Assembly (NCBI RefSeq): GCF_905475465.1
Contig: NC_062259.1
Span: forward strand, 6,458,501 to 6,522,500
Reading direction: 5' to 3'
From: Pieris napi
Lineage: Eukaryota; Arthropoda; Insecta; Lepidoptera; Pieridae
DNA length: 64,000 nt
The notes beneath the pieces were generated by a model. That model was not told the origin of the DNA. It did not search any database and worked only from the letters and a program-made list of their open reading frames with translations. Below are positions 23,201 through 33,660 of the stretch, in pieces. Numbering within the stretch: the stretch's first letter is position 1; each line of letters opens with the position of its first letter. The position numbers and the translations under genes are program-made.

Positions 23201-26200
23201 TGAAAGACAAGAAGAGATTACTAAAGAGAGAGGGGTTCTAGCTATTATTTTAGGTAAAGTAAATTATTTCAGCTTAAAAATTACTTGCTTGAAAAGTCGA
23301 TTTAGAACATGTACATGTTACCTACAAAGCTTCTTAGATTTTGTCTTAACTCGTTGTAGAGCTAGAGATCGCGAAAGCTCTAATGAAACAAATATAATTT
23401 AACTCTATCGATAGGTACTGTAGGTACATTTAATTGCATAACTATGAAGGCACTCCAAATATAAATAAAATCTTATATATGATTTTAAATTTACACAAAG
23501 ATATTTTATAAGAATAATTACGCATCGTTCTAATTAATACTCCATCTCCAGTTTGAAGGTTCGCCGTTTTATCCGGACAACGATCGCTACTGGGACGTGG
23601 TGCAAAAGTACAAGGTTACCCAGATGTACACTGCACCAACAGCCATCAGATCCCTGATGAAATTCGGAGTGGAAAATGTCACCAAGTAAGTATTACTTTT
23701 TTTCTCTCTTTATATCTATATCTATATATATATTATATATACATATAAAAGAAAGTCGTGTTTGTTACAACACTTATAACTCGAGAACGGCTGGACCGAT
23801 TGCCATGGTTTTTGATTTGTTGGATTTGTTTCCGTCCCGAATAGCAGAATAAGCAATAAAATATCGGATAAGTTATCGAATAACAATAAATAAATAAATT
23901 AATTTTACGAATGCAAAAACCATATGGTGCCATCTGTTGACAAAACTACGCATCATTTTACGTCGAATTCGTGTCAGTTCAAGAAATTCCGATCTTGAGG
24001 TGAATGAGGAGATGCATAACCATGCTTTAATCCTGATCAAAAGATGTTGGATATCAGAAAGTGCTTAACATGCAGTATCGCCATATTGACGCTAGAGAGA
24101 AGATGCCTAATGTGTAAAACTGCCATTCTTCTTTCGCAATGGCAAGCAATAAAACATTTCTGTATTTGCAAAAAAGTTGTATTAATGTAATACTTAACAT
24201 TAATGAAATCCTAAAATAAGTTAAATTAAAGTAACAACGATATTATAAGGTTGTAGGGCGGAACGAAGTTAGCCAGGTCAGCTAGTTATCCATATATTTT
24301 TGACTAAACAAATATATAGTATTAAGCTTTATTTAGTTTTACTTAGATATATTGAAACATAGTTTTACCAGTTCACTTGCGATCCAGGAACTGACCAGTA
24401 AGTCATCTATAATTTAATTAGTGAACAACCGGGTTACGATATTAGTCCCAGATCCCCTATTGCCAAGGCTGGCGTGGCATAATGGCATATTTCGCTGGCA
24501 CACCCATGGCTTTATATTAAACGTATATGCTGGAGGTACCGATTCTCTGTGTGTCAATCAAATGTACGAATTCTGGTTCCAATACTGATACACGATCATT
24601 TTAGACACGACCTGAAATCTCTACGAGTATTGGGCAGCGTGGGTGAACCAATAAATCCCGAGGCGTGGCACTGGTATTACAACCTGGTGGGCAGCGGACG
24701 CTGCTCAATTGTGGATACCTTCTGGCAGACTGAAACTGGCGGTCACGTGCTGACTAGTCTACCTGGAGCGACACCTATGAAGCCTGGAGCTGCTGTACGT
24801 ATACCCTGATATATATACAGAGATATAGATATATAGAGATATTCGGAACGTATTATATAGTAAACTAGCGTTTTTTTTGTAGTTAAGACTCGGTACGTTA
24901 GATTTTATCATATAGTATTCATTAAATTGTCGGCCCCGTCAGTCAAAATCTGTGATCATCATTATCAGCATTTATTAATTATTTTCAGAATGATATTTTT
25001 TTCTCTAAATTAAATAGAGTGGACCTCCCTATATGCTCGATTAAGACTTACCATCATTAAAAGTATAAATATCGTAGGGAAACCGACATTTTTTTATATC
25101 CAAAAATCGATGACGCATGTCAGGCACGAAAGGCAAATCCAGAAATCGGAGGCCTATGGGTTGCAACGACCTTTGTTATCATAATAAAATATTATATTTT
25201 CTTTACAAACGATAGCTATCAATTATAATATAAATAATAATTGATAACTAAAAACTTGTTGTGAATAATCTGTTTATGAATTTATCTTCCCCAAGGGATT
25301 TCCATTCTTCGGTGTTGCCCCCACAATTCTGGATGACAACGGAAAAGTTATAGAAGGACCTGGCGAAGGGTACTTGGTATTTTCCCGACCTTGGCCCAGC
25401 ATCATGCGCACTCTTTTCGGAAACCATGAGCGCTATCAGAGTGTGTACTTTTCCAAATTCCCGGGATATTACTGCACTGGAGATGGTATGTGTTCTGTTA
25501 GTTTTAACCAATATACTCGTAGATTGTTTAATGGTATGTACCAGTATCCACAAAGACGCGTCCTTGTAATCTTAGTCAAGATCAAACTTTACAAACATAC
25601 TTTAAAAAATGGCTCTAATATTGTTAGCAATGTATAATAATAAAAATAACTATATGTATTAAAGACTTTCTTACATTTTATGTAACTGTGTATGTTTTAA
25701 TTACTACGATTATGTTAGTATAACATTGTTTTTTTATTGTGTTTTTGTTTTCTTACTTACCCCTAAAATATTGGAATAAAACAACTGTTATTTCAGGCGC
25801 ACGGCGTGACGAAGACGGTTTTCTGTGGGTAACCGGACGTATTGATGACATGCTCAATGTCTCTGGACATCTCATGTCCACAGCAGAAGTGGAGAGTGTC
25901 CTTACCGAAGATTCCCGTGTCTCCGAAGCAGCAGTAGTATCCCGCCCACATCCTCAAAAGGGCGAAGCACTACATTGCTTCGTAATTCTCAACGCCGGAG
26001 TCCAACCAGACCCATCTATCATAGACGCCCTTAAAAAGCACGTTCGTGCAAGAATTGGCGCTTTTGCAGCACCAGATACGATACAGTTTGCTCCAGGTCT
26101 CCCAAAAACAAGGTCCGGGAAGATCATGAGACGCATATTGAGGAAGATCGCGGTGGGTGACACAGATATTGGGGATACGTCGACCCTCGCCGACCCATCC

Positions 26201-26233
26201 GTTGTAGATCAACTCTTTAAGAGTAAACCCTAA
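8276..26233 (+). CDS. AcCoAS: Acetyl-CoA synthetase (AMP-forming, cytosolic/nuclear type)
   Basis: Nine coding exons: 8276-8577, 16201-16396, 16572-16808, 19499-19614, 20558-20750, 23552-23685, 24605-24794, 25296-25485, 25797-26233. Together they give 1995 nt, 664 aa, with every phase consistent. It makes acetyl-CoA from acetate, ATP and CoA. Visible motifs: P-loop-like YTSGSTGKPKG (282-292, split by intron 4), WQTETGG (433-439), YYCTGD (514-519), the hinge GRIDD (533-537) and the C-terminal PKTRSGKIMRR with the conserved catalytic, acetylatable lysine at 628. Length and start fit the ACSS2-type family; no mitochondrial presequence is evident. Intron 1 (7.6 kb) holds the 203-bp array, a hAT remnant and a PIF-like MITE; intron 3 a pogo-like element; introns 4, 6 and 7 a SINE fragment, a Helitron and a SINE fragment. 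Intron 5 (20751-23551) shows nothing recognised. The gene looks intact. Confidence 0.95.
9948..12567 (+). repeat. 203-bp tandem repeat array (12.9 contiguous units)
   Basis: The period is exactly 203 bp; the same ATG context recurs at 9996, 10199, 10402 and so on. Units appear identical by eye, except the one around 11173-11375, which has G>T at 11205 and C>T at 11257. Each unit contains TATATAAAA, AATAAA and a pyrimidine-rich tract ending in TTTTCAG. A 78-codon frame recurs in most units, but because 203 is not a multiple of 3 the frame cannot run through the array and it is probably meaningless. The array lies in intron 1 of acetyl-CoA synthetase. Near-identity implies recent amplification or ongoing homogenisation. 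Copy number could be an assembly approximation. Confidence 0.98.
13223..13370 (+). repeat. Interspersed repeat fragment, copy 1 of 2
   Basis: Shares GGTCCCTGTGGCAGTGTATC, then GGCAGCAT, GCGAGGAAAGCACCAGCTCT and AAATCTTTAAT in the same order with the segment at 60857-60982. I recognise it as a common Lepidoptera repeat, possibly a retrotransposon end; family not assigned. Confidence 0.55.
14399..14648 (+). mobile_element. Short hAT element retaining the transposase C-terminal end
   Basis: The ends TAGTGATGCA / TGCATCACTA are inverted repeats. They are flanked by GAAATAAC (14391-14398) and GAAATAAT (14649-14656), a 7-of-8 match to the 8-bp target duplication expected for hAT. Inside, the frame 14455-14586 reads EASTSTVASKRLFSTTGNVQ and EKRNRSMPEMTNDVLF, which resembles the hAT C-terminal dimerisation region. 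A 250-bp internally deleted copy in intron 1 of acetyl-CoA synthetase. Confidence 0.8.
15406..15424 (+). repeat. Detached 3' end of a 203-bp unit
   Basis: TTTTTGGTATTTGCATTCT is exactly what follows GTGTCA in every 203-bp unit and ends exactly where the first unit starts (CAGACTC at 9948). It supplies the 19 bp missing from the last contiguous unit: 2620 + 19 = 13 x 203. Confidence 0.75.
15617..15855. mobile_element. MITE, PIF/Harbinger-like
   Basis: Inverted ends GGGTCTGTTTCACAATGT / ACATTGTGAAACAGACCC enclose 239 bp and are flanked by TAA (15614-15616 and 15856-15858). A 3-bp TWA-type target duplication with a G-rich end is typical of PIF/Harbinger MITEs. Non-coding. Lies near the end of acetyl-CoA synthetase intron 1. 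Confidence 0.8.
17611..18914 (+). mobile_element. Degenerate pogo/Tigger-like DNA transposon
   Basis: Inverted ends with the common word GCGGGGCTAGTTGAGC (left 17618-17633; right about 18893-18908 as complement) lie next to TA on both sides. Between them are broken pieces reading EYLNNAAKTVHDEGKSVNTA, then SPKDVRRLA, then GKEWL and EPTSL. These resemble the N-terminal DNA-binding part of pogo/jerky-type transposases. Many stops; no DDE region is recognisable in about 1.3 kb. It lies in intron 3 of acetyl-CoA synthetase. Subterminal GGGGCAAGTTGAGC-like words recur near both ends. Confidence 0.65.
19668..19850 (+). mobile_element. Degenerate SINE fragment
   Basis: TTTCTTTCTATGTGCGCAAT, GCTCGTACGAAGGCAAAAAT and CGCGAGGCTGATCAA follow the body order of the SINE at 1705. 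The Pol III boxes are missing. In intron 4 of acetyl-CoA synthetase. Confidence 0.6.
23721..24285 (+). mobile_element. Non-autonomous Helitron
   Basis: Starts with TC (preceded by A) in a TA-rich leader, then AAAGAAAGTCGTGTTTGTTA and ACTCGAGAACGGCTGGACCG, a signature I know from lepidopteran Helitrons. Ends GCGGAACGAAGTTAGCCAGG then TCAGCTAG before T. A|TC...CTAG|T is the expected Helitron border. No Rep/helicase coding. In intron 6 of acetyl-CoA synthetase. Confidence 0.75.
25070..25180 (+). mobile_element. SINE 3' fragment
   Basis: TCGTAGGGAAACCGACAT, AAAATCGATGACGCATGTCA, GGCACG and CAGAAATCGGAGGCCTA parallel the second half of the SINE at 1705-2005. In intron 7 of acetyl-CoA synthetase. 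Confidence 0.6.
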
Positions 26234-29200
26234 ACGCTTGTTCCTTAAAATGCCGATTACAGCCATCCGCTGCTTTTTTGACGTGAAAGGATTTTTACAC
26301 CGCATCCTAATATAATAGGCCGACTCAAACTAAAACGAAATGCGCAGGTAATCATTATATTAAGGCTTAGGCAGTATTGTATACCTAATTTAGCGTCATT
26401 GATATAGGCCATAGTAGTGTTGGAATGAGAATAGAAAGAGAAGGTTACTTAAAGTTACACTAAATATTTACATGCTCTTGTGCAAGTGAAAGCTACATGT
26501 GAGCAAGAAAGAAATGAATGGTACCTGGCAGTAAGCGGTTAACTAGTCATTTCAACGGCCCGATTTCTGTTATATGAAAGAGTAGGTAACTGTTTTAAAA
26601 AAGGATGGTTAAAGATCTTAACAGGTAGCTCTGGTTTCACCAAAGACGTAATGCATTTCTTCGCATTTTTAACGTAAACTTACCATTTCATACGTCGCCT
26701 ATATTATTTAGATCCTGCTGTTAGGTATTTTAATATTATTATAAATGTTATAGAATCTGGCTCAGATTCTACTTTTAATATATACATATATATATTACTT
26801 GGAAACACATTCCATAAGTCAAATGTTTTTCGTTTTAAGCTTTTTAATAAAATACGTGCTACCAAAAACTAGAACTGTTTTAACATAGTTTTAAGTATAA
26901 TAATGTGGAAATAATTGTTTAATTTGTTAGTCGTTTTGTGATATTCAATGGCTCTTAAGGCACAAGCAAATGTTTTAATAAACGTTTTTATTTCTTACCG
27001 TGTAAATCTATAAGTTATAAATGAAAATGTCGACAACATTATACTTTTATATATCAAAACTATTATTTATGTACCACGCTTATGCAAAGCTTAGTCTATC
27101 ATCAGAGAGATGTGGGCCTACGTACCGTTTCTTTGACGGCAAAAGCCGGGATTTTTCGTTAAAATTCATATGCTCCAACCACATTTTATGGATAAGATTC
27201 CTACAAACATTTTTGAACTTTACTGACACTTGAGCAAAACATTTGTCGAATCTGTAGCAATTTATTATCTGCCTTGGTTTATCCATGTATCTCAATCAGT
27301 CTATTAATAAATGTTCACGATCAAAGAAAATCCATATAAAACTTTAGTATTAATGTGTTGTGACAGCACTTCTATGACATGTCGATGCACAATATAGATG
27401 TCTATTAAAAAATAAATTAGATTGTCCTATAATTAGACAGTGTATAACTCTGTTTGGAACTCTCAATATTTTAAACTATTACTATTTCGATGCTATACCT
27501 AATTTATATGGGGTGGAGTGACTAATTTATCTTATACAGAAATTTTAATTACTTGAATGTTCGAAGGGTTTAGAGGTGACAGGACATTTATCATATATTT
27601 GAGAGAGATTAAAATGTAATTGTTTTTTTTCACGCACATTATTATTTATAAAAAAACAAAGCTAACGACGTGGAGTCATCTGAATTAAATGCTTTTAATT
27701 ATAATGTTGTATTATTAAGGGCAATATTAGTGTACGATTACCCACATAAACTCCTTATTAAATCAACATTTACGATTATAATACTGTGACGATAAATAGG
27801 CAATGAGAAAAAAAACTTCGAAATTTCAGATATACCGAATTTTGTTATAAGAATTTTTAAAAAAGGTTTTATTCTCTTGATACTTTTTAATAGTTGCACA
27901 AATTATATCTACAATTAAAATAAAATCAATGTCGTATTACGTTAATTATTCTTAAAAATTGTTAACTTGCTGAAAGATGGTTTGAGTTAGAAGTTCTTTG
28001 ACGAATTATAATATTTAATGTTATCTAGTAGAATATAAGTGTTAGTAGTATATGTACGTCGCTTAATCTAGAAAAAATTATAAAGAATAGTAATAAAAAT
28101 AAACTCACTTTAGAGGGCAGCACTGTTGACTGTAGCATAAATTTTCTTTATAGTAAAAAAATCGATTGTAGTCTACAAAAATATGCGTGCAGTTATTAAG
28201 TGTATATGCAAATTGCGAATTCTATTAAACATTGTTACATGGAGACATTTTGAAACTTGAATAAGTAATTACTTATTCTAATTAATTACTAATTTAATTA
28301 AATTTAACCGAAATATAAAATGGAGGCTTTTAAAAATTTGGTAAAGAGTGGTGCTATCTATGAGAAGCATTTTATCTCATTCTCATCGATATATTAAGAA
28401 TGAAAAATTATGAACTATATATACTTGATTAACCGCACTAATGTCTATGTATAAAGGCTGAATTTTCAAACGATGGTTCTGCTCCTAACTTGTAGAAATT
28501 CCGGTTGAAAAATCAGCCAAATTAGTAATTTTAATGTGATCGTGTAACGGACATATCATTAAAGGTGATATTATTAATCACAACTGTTTTTATTTATGTT
28601 TTGATATCCTTACTTATACATTCTGTTGGTTTTGACCATTTCTATCATGAGTCATCTCGGTTAACTAATTTTATTCTTCTTATCTTGACATGTGTAGTAA
28701 ACAAAGATTAATATAGACTTTTTACACTGAATAACTAACATGTAAAAGTAAACCGATTCCATATTACCTAGCTACGCTTCATTAAATACCTACCCTTTAC
28801 GTTAAACGCTGAAACTCAAAAATTTAATTTTTTTTTAACCGATTATAGCCATAGGATTTTTTTAGGAAAGAGGCACCTCGAAAAATACTTTTAACTTTAA
28901 ACATATAATAAGTTGAGGCCTGTGTTGGCCAGATACCACCTGTGCACCGCTGTTTTATTCTTTTTATCGCTTGCATGGTAATGGAAAAATCGTGAGGACA
29001 CAAGCGGCGGAGTATGTCGATGATCCTTCGACCGTCTCCTGGCGATTCCACCTTTTTTAAGCGAGCAAAGGAAACCGAAAGAGAATGTAATCAATTCGAC
29101 GTATAATTTTTTTCGACTGTTCATACTATCGTAAGTCTGTAGCGACTCCACTTCGACTAATTTTCGGCTACACTTCAGTACGACAAAGAGATACCCTGAC

Positions 29201-30191
29201 GCACTAACTTATTCCGGCCGCTAAGGTATACAACTTCTTGACCAAAGATTTTTGTGCACTTGTTTAGACGACATTACTTGACATTATTCACACGTTTAGG
29301 CGAGCCCTTTAACTTAGAGGAAGAAGTAAACCATCCATCCTACACAATTATTTGGTTAAGTTTGTTGTTGGCAAATATTTAACTAACAAACTGCTGTGGT
29401 TATGATGGTTGACAAGATTACGAACTGCTTTAAAAAGTAAGAGTTGTTTCTCTAAACGATGACTTAGGTACGTATATGACCGAGTGAGAAAGCTAATTGA
29501 CGCTCATGACTTAATTAAAAGATTGTCGTAGATACTTTGGAGTCGTTTTATTACATCAAATTAAATGTGTAGGTCAAATTTTAGAATAATAATTAATAAG
29601 TTCCGTTTGGAAACTACAATAGAACAAAAAATGAAGAGATTTGTGTTTTTTGTAACGCTGTACTAATTTGTTTACAGGAGGAAAAACAATATTTGTCTTC
29701 TCGTAATTAATGTAAGAAGGTAAGTTAGAGGTAATAACAAATTTTTATACAAGAATTATTTGTCACGCAATCGGTAACACGTGAGCTTTCTCTAAGTTAT
29801 TCATGATATAAAAAAAATATACTTTTTTATTTAATTAAAGAAACGCAAACGCTGCAAAATCAATGCAAATCAAGAATGAACTGGCCATTATTAAAATCAA
29901 ACAAAAAATGTGTTCTGTAGTCTTTTCTTTGGCCACGATTTTATAGTTTAACTAAAGTTTTTAGAATTTATGCCAGTACAAGTAGGTATCAGCAAATAAA
30001 TAATCTGTGGTATATGGGTTTATTGGGGTACAGTGCACTGTGCTATTGTTTACAAATGAGAAATGATAATTAGGAATTTGTACTTGTTATCAAAAGTCTG
30101 ATTATTTTATACTGTAACAAGGGCAAAATGATTGCGTAATTCTTTACTCATTTTATCTTCACCGAAGTCGAGAGGCGTGTATTTTGTTAAT
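26234..30191. other. 3' UTR of acetyl-CoA synthetase and intergenic region before scully
   Basis: About 4 kb of AT-rich DNA. The first several hundred bases are the presumed 3' UTR. No further gene, RNA gene or clear transposon was recognised. A locally GC-richer patch at about 28890-29160 has overlapping open frames on the minus strand but no protein similarity I can name. The last few hundred bases should contain the scully promoter; no core motif was convincing. Confidence 0.5.
26846..26851 (+). terminator. Candidate poly(A) signal of acetyl-CoA synthetase
   Basis: AATAAA about 610 nt after the stop codon. A second AATAAA at 26977-26982 is followed by T-rich and GT-containing sequence and is an equally good candidate. 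Confidence 0.35.
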
Positions 30192-30200
30192 ATGTTCAAG
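30192..30200 (+). CDS. scu: Scully first coding exon, 9 nt
   Basis: ATGTTCAAG followed by GTATTT. It joins in phase 0 to GGTCTTGTTGGT at 30458, giving MFKGLVGIVTGG, the length and sequence expected for the N terminus. No other upstream ATG with a donor in the right phase was found between about 29.6 and 30.4 kb. Confidence 0.75.
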
Positions 30201-33200
30201 GTATTTTGAGGTTATGTCTTTAAAAATAATATTAATTACTGATAAAGATTAGTAAAAGAAAACTTGAATATTTGGGACATGTCTTACGTAACACCAAAAA
30301 ATACGAGCTCCAACCAAGGAAAAGCGCCTGACCGCAGACTCGTGTCTTGATTAAACCACCAAATCATTGTATATAATATTCAAATTTCAATATTAGCCAG
30401 GTAGTATAAGAACACTAATACTATACCTAACTTTAATTTATCGTTAAATATTGACAGGGTCTTGTTGGTATCGTCACGGGGGGCGCGTCAGGCCTGGGAA
30501 AAGCAACTGTTGAACAGTTGCTAAAACAAGGAGGACGTGTTGTAATATGTGATCTACCATCAAGTCCAGGTGCTGACGTCGCCAAGCAATTTGGTAATGA
30601 TACAGCATTTGTTCCCGTAGATGTAAGTGTTTAATCCCAATAATTACTTAACCATACTGTAGCTAAACTCTAAAAATATTTCTGGAAGGTTATAAATTGG
30701 TTAAATTTAGATTTATTTTGAGTTTCTAAATTCTGGCATTTTTTATGCTTCTTTATTCACTTGTATTTTATACCAAAAAGTTCTAGATGTTTTGCCTTCA
30801 CAGGGCTTCACCATAATGTTAGGGAAGTGTAATACATTGTTATTATATTCTTTATCGTCAACTTATCTTTGTTAACATATGAATTACAAAAACATATCTT
30901 AAATTATTTACCACCTTTTTAGTCCTATATTTATTCTAGGTATGTTGTGGCTTATTGTGTGTTTATACTCTTTTCTGTAGAACTGGCACCAAATTGCCGT
31001 AAACTAATTCCATAATAACTATTAGTCAACAAATACAGAGGACATAAAATGTTACACTAAAACATTCTAAAGCCCATTTCCCCATTATAAAATTGTTTAA
31101 TATTATGCCGTTTAATAACCGTATCTAAATTATACATAATAATAGCTTCTAATTTGCATACATTAACTTATCCTTAGTGTTAATTACAAAAAATACTTTA
31201 ATTAAATCTTTAGCCTTTTTTATAGCTATTAATAATTATGTAAATTTAAATTTAAAGCTTTTACAAATGTTAATATGAATAGTTTCGAAATTAACAAAAT
31301 CATTAAGTGGAAAAATTACCTCTGAAAATCTATTTAAACATTCATTACGTTTATGATCATGTTATGTGTACCAATGTGTACCCATTTGTTATAATTTAGT
31401 AGGTTTTCAAATGTCTCTGAAACAGAAAAAATTCTTTGATTAATTAAACCAATGACCTAATTAATTAAGCCACACAGACTACTCTTTGTTAAATAAAATT
31501 ATTTAATATAATAAAAATAACCATTACAGGTTACATCAGAAAAAGATATTAGGAATGCTCTTCAGACCACAGTGGACAAGTTTGGAAGATTAGATGTAGC
31601 TGTCAATTGTGCTGGAATCGCAACTGCCTCTAGAATATACAACTTCAAGAAAGAACAACCATTTGATTTAAAATCCTTTCAAAAAACTATCGAGGTTTGT
31701 AGTAATAGAAAAACTAGAATCATCTTTCAAAAGTTCCATTTTAGTTGGTCTAAATGATTTGACTTCGACTTTGAAATAAATTTACATAATTTATATTTAA
31801 GGTGAACCTAGTGGGCACATTTAATGTGATTCGACTCGTGGCTGGATTAATTGGCAAGAATGCTCCTAATGCTGATGGTCAGAGAGGTGTTATTATAAAC
31901 ACAGCAAGTATAGCAGCCTTTGATGGTCAGGTAAGAAAAAGCTACATATTGCCTATTCTATTGACATTAATAAATGAACTAACAATAATAAGAACTCAAT
32001 CTCCAGTATGAAGTTAGAGAAGTTTTTCCAACATGCATACAAAATGTACATTAAAAATGAGTTAGCGGAGCTCACTTTAAAGGATCTTTAATAATTCTTT
32101 ACATTACATATTAATAGCTTAAGTCTTATAAGCAATTTATTTTAGAAAAAAACAGATTTATGTTTAACTTATAGTGTATTTTCTCACTTAGAAGTTTCTC
32201 TTATTGTATGGACAATGTAATTTACAGATTGGTCAAGCTGCTTACTCAGCGTCGAAGGCTGGTGTTGTTGGTATGACGCTGCCCGTGGCCCGGGATCTTG
32301 CTAAGCAAGGCATTCGAGTCGTTACAATAGCGCCAGGTAAATAAAATAGCTAGCAGCTAATAATATTGTACACTTGGGGTCAAGGGTAAAATTTGCCTGA
32401 GCGAGTTTCAATATCTTAAAGTTACTATAAATTTGTAATTTCCTATTTGTTTGAGAGTGTTGCAGTGTTTGGCGAACTCAGTTTCCGCACTTTGAATCCC
32501 ACTAGATCCGTTGAGCGTTGAAAAAGTACGTTATATGTAGTGCGGAAAGAGATATTTTCCTGCGCCATATTTCATATATAAAAAAAATTAACGTTTAATT
32601 TAAATTTTTTCATATAAAGTATCAAGATTATTTCTGTCGTATTACAATGACGTAACAGTGTTGTCAATGAAATAAAAAATATAAAATTGCACTGCTGTGA
32701 CCATAACATTTGCGATGTTTGCAATATTATGTATATCTTTTTTTAGGGCTCTTCATCTTCATGATTAATCTACTATCTTAACTGTCTGAATATTGGAACA
32801 AATTTCGCAAAGCAATTCCCAGAATTACGTTTTCTTATTGAAAATTATCTTATACATTATTAGTTTCTATATCCATTACATCATAAAAATCTCCGTGTAA
32901 TTCTTAAAAAAATACGAGTGTAAAGAACTAGAACTGCATATATTTCAAAACGTGTTTACATTTAATTTACAATTGTGACATACTCTTACCTACTTCTTAT
33001 ACCTAGTAGTAAATGAGAAATGTTATGGATTAAATAGATTCATTCTACAGGTCTATTTAGAACACCAATGATGGAACAATTGCCGGAACCAGCTATTAAG
33101 CAGCTGGAGTCATCTGTGCCATTTCCATCAAGATTGGGCCGTCCAGAAGAATATGCTTTGCTAGTGCAAAGTATTATACAGAACCCAATGATAAATGGAG

Positions 33201-33241
33201 AAACAATTAGACTCGATGGATCCCTTAGAATGCAACCTTAA
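30192..33241 (+). CDS. scu: 3-hydroxyacyl-CoA dehydrogenase type 2 / 17-beta-HSD type 10 (scully)
   Basis: Six coding exons: 30192-30200 (ATG TTC AAG), 30458-30622, 31530-31694, 31802-31930, 32228-32336, 33051-33241; 768 nt, 255 aa, the length I recall for Drosophila scully. It is a classical short-chain dehydrogenase that oxidises short-chain 3-hydroxyacyl-CoA and steroids with NAD in mitochondria, and its human relative is also part of mitochondrial RNase P. Motifs: TGGASGLG (10-17) for dinucleotide binding, D35 for NAD preference, NCAG (84-87), and the catalytic S149, Y162 and K166 (Y-x3-K in YSASK). The N terminus MFKGLVGIVTGGASG needs the 9-nt first exon, whose GTATTT donor follows directly. 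The gene looks intact. The largest introns (30623-31529 and 32337-33050) hold no recognised element. Confidence 0.95.
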
Positions 33242-33660
33242 TGTTTTAAGTAAAGTTTTTATTGGATTTGTTTTTATAAAAGTAGAATAAATATTGTTGA
33301 AGGAATTGTGGTTTTATTGTATTGAGAACGAGTATCACTTTATAATTATCATGGTTTTGTATTAGAACTAGAAGAAAGCTAAATGTTTAGGAAATAGAAA
33401 TAGGGAAACATGTGCTTAAATATAAGTCTCTATTACATAGTAATGCCATGCTCTTTGATTTATAACTGACAGGACGGGTAGGCTAAAAGCGTAAATAATT
33501 ATTATCGTGTTCACTAATAAATATATTTTTCAATAGTGTACAAGCCTGATGAATAACTACAAAAATTTAAGAACATGCTTCGTACTATCTGACATTAAAA
33601 TTCTACTACTAAAATAAATTTCTTAAACGCACTTTGGTAGAAAGAAAAGACAATTTAAAC
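33242..33660. other. Convergent intergenic gap between scully and ftz-f1
   Basis: About 350-400 bp between the presumed scully cleavage site (about 33310) and the presumed end of the ftz-f1 transcript (about 33650). AT-rich, nothing recognised. Confidence 0.4.
33286..33291 (+). terminator. Poly(A) signal of scully
   Basis: AATAAA 45 nt after the stop codon, followed about 15-25 nt later by the GT-rich stretch TTGTGGTTTTATTGTATTG. This implies a very short 3' UTR ending near 33310. Confidence 0.7.

Noticed and set aside
25954..26305. Open frames on the minus strand of 69-111 codons
   Set aside because: They lie opposite the last exon of acetyl-CoA synthetase, whose frame is fully explained by homology.
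29690..29730. Alternative first exon of scully ending at AAG|GTAAGT near 29720
   Set aside because: Good donor, but the frame upstream contains ATG TAA and gives no usable start; the 30192 exon gives the expected N terminus.
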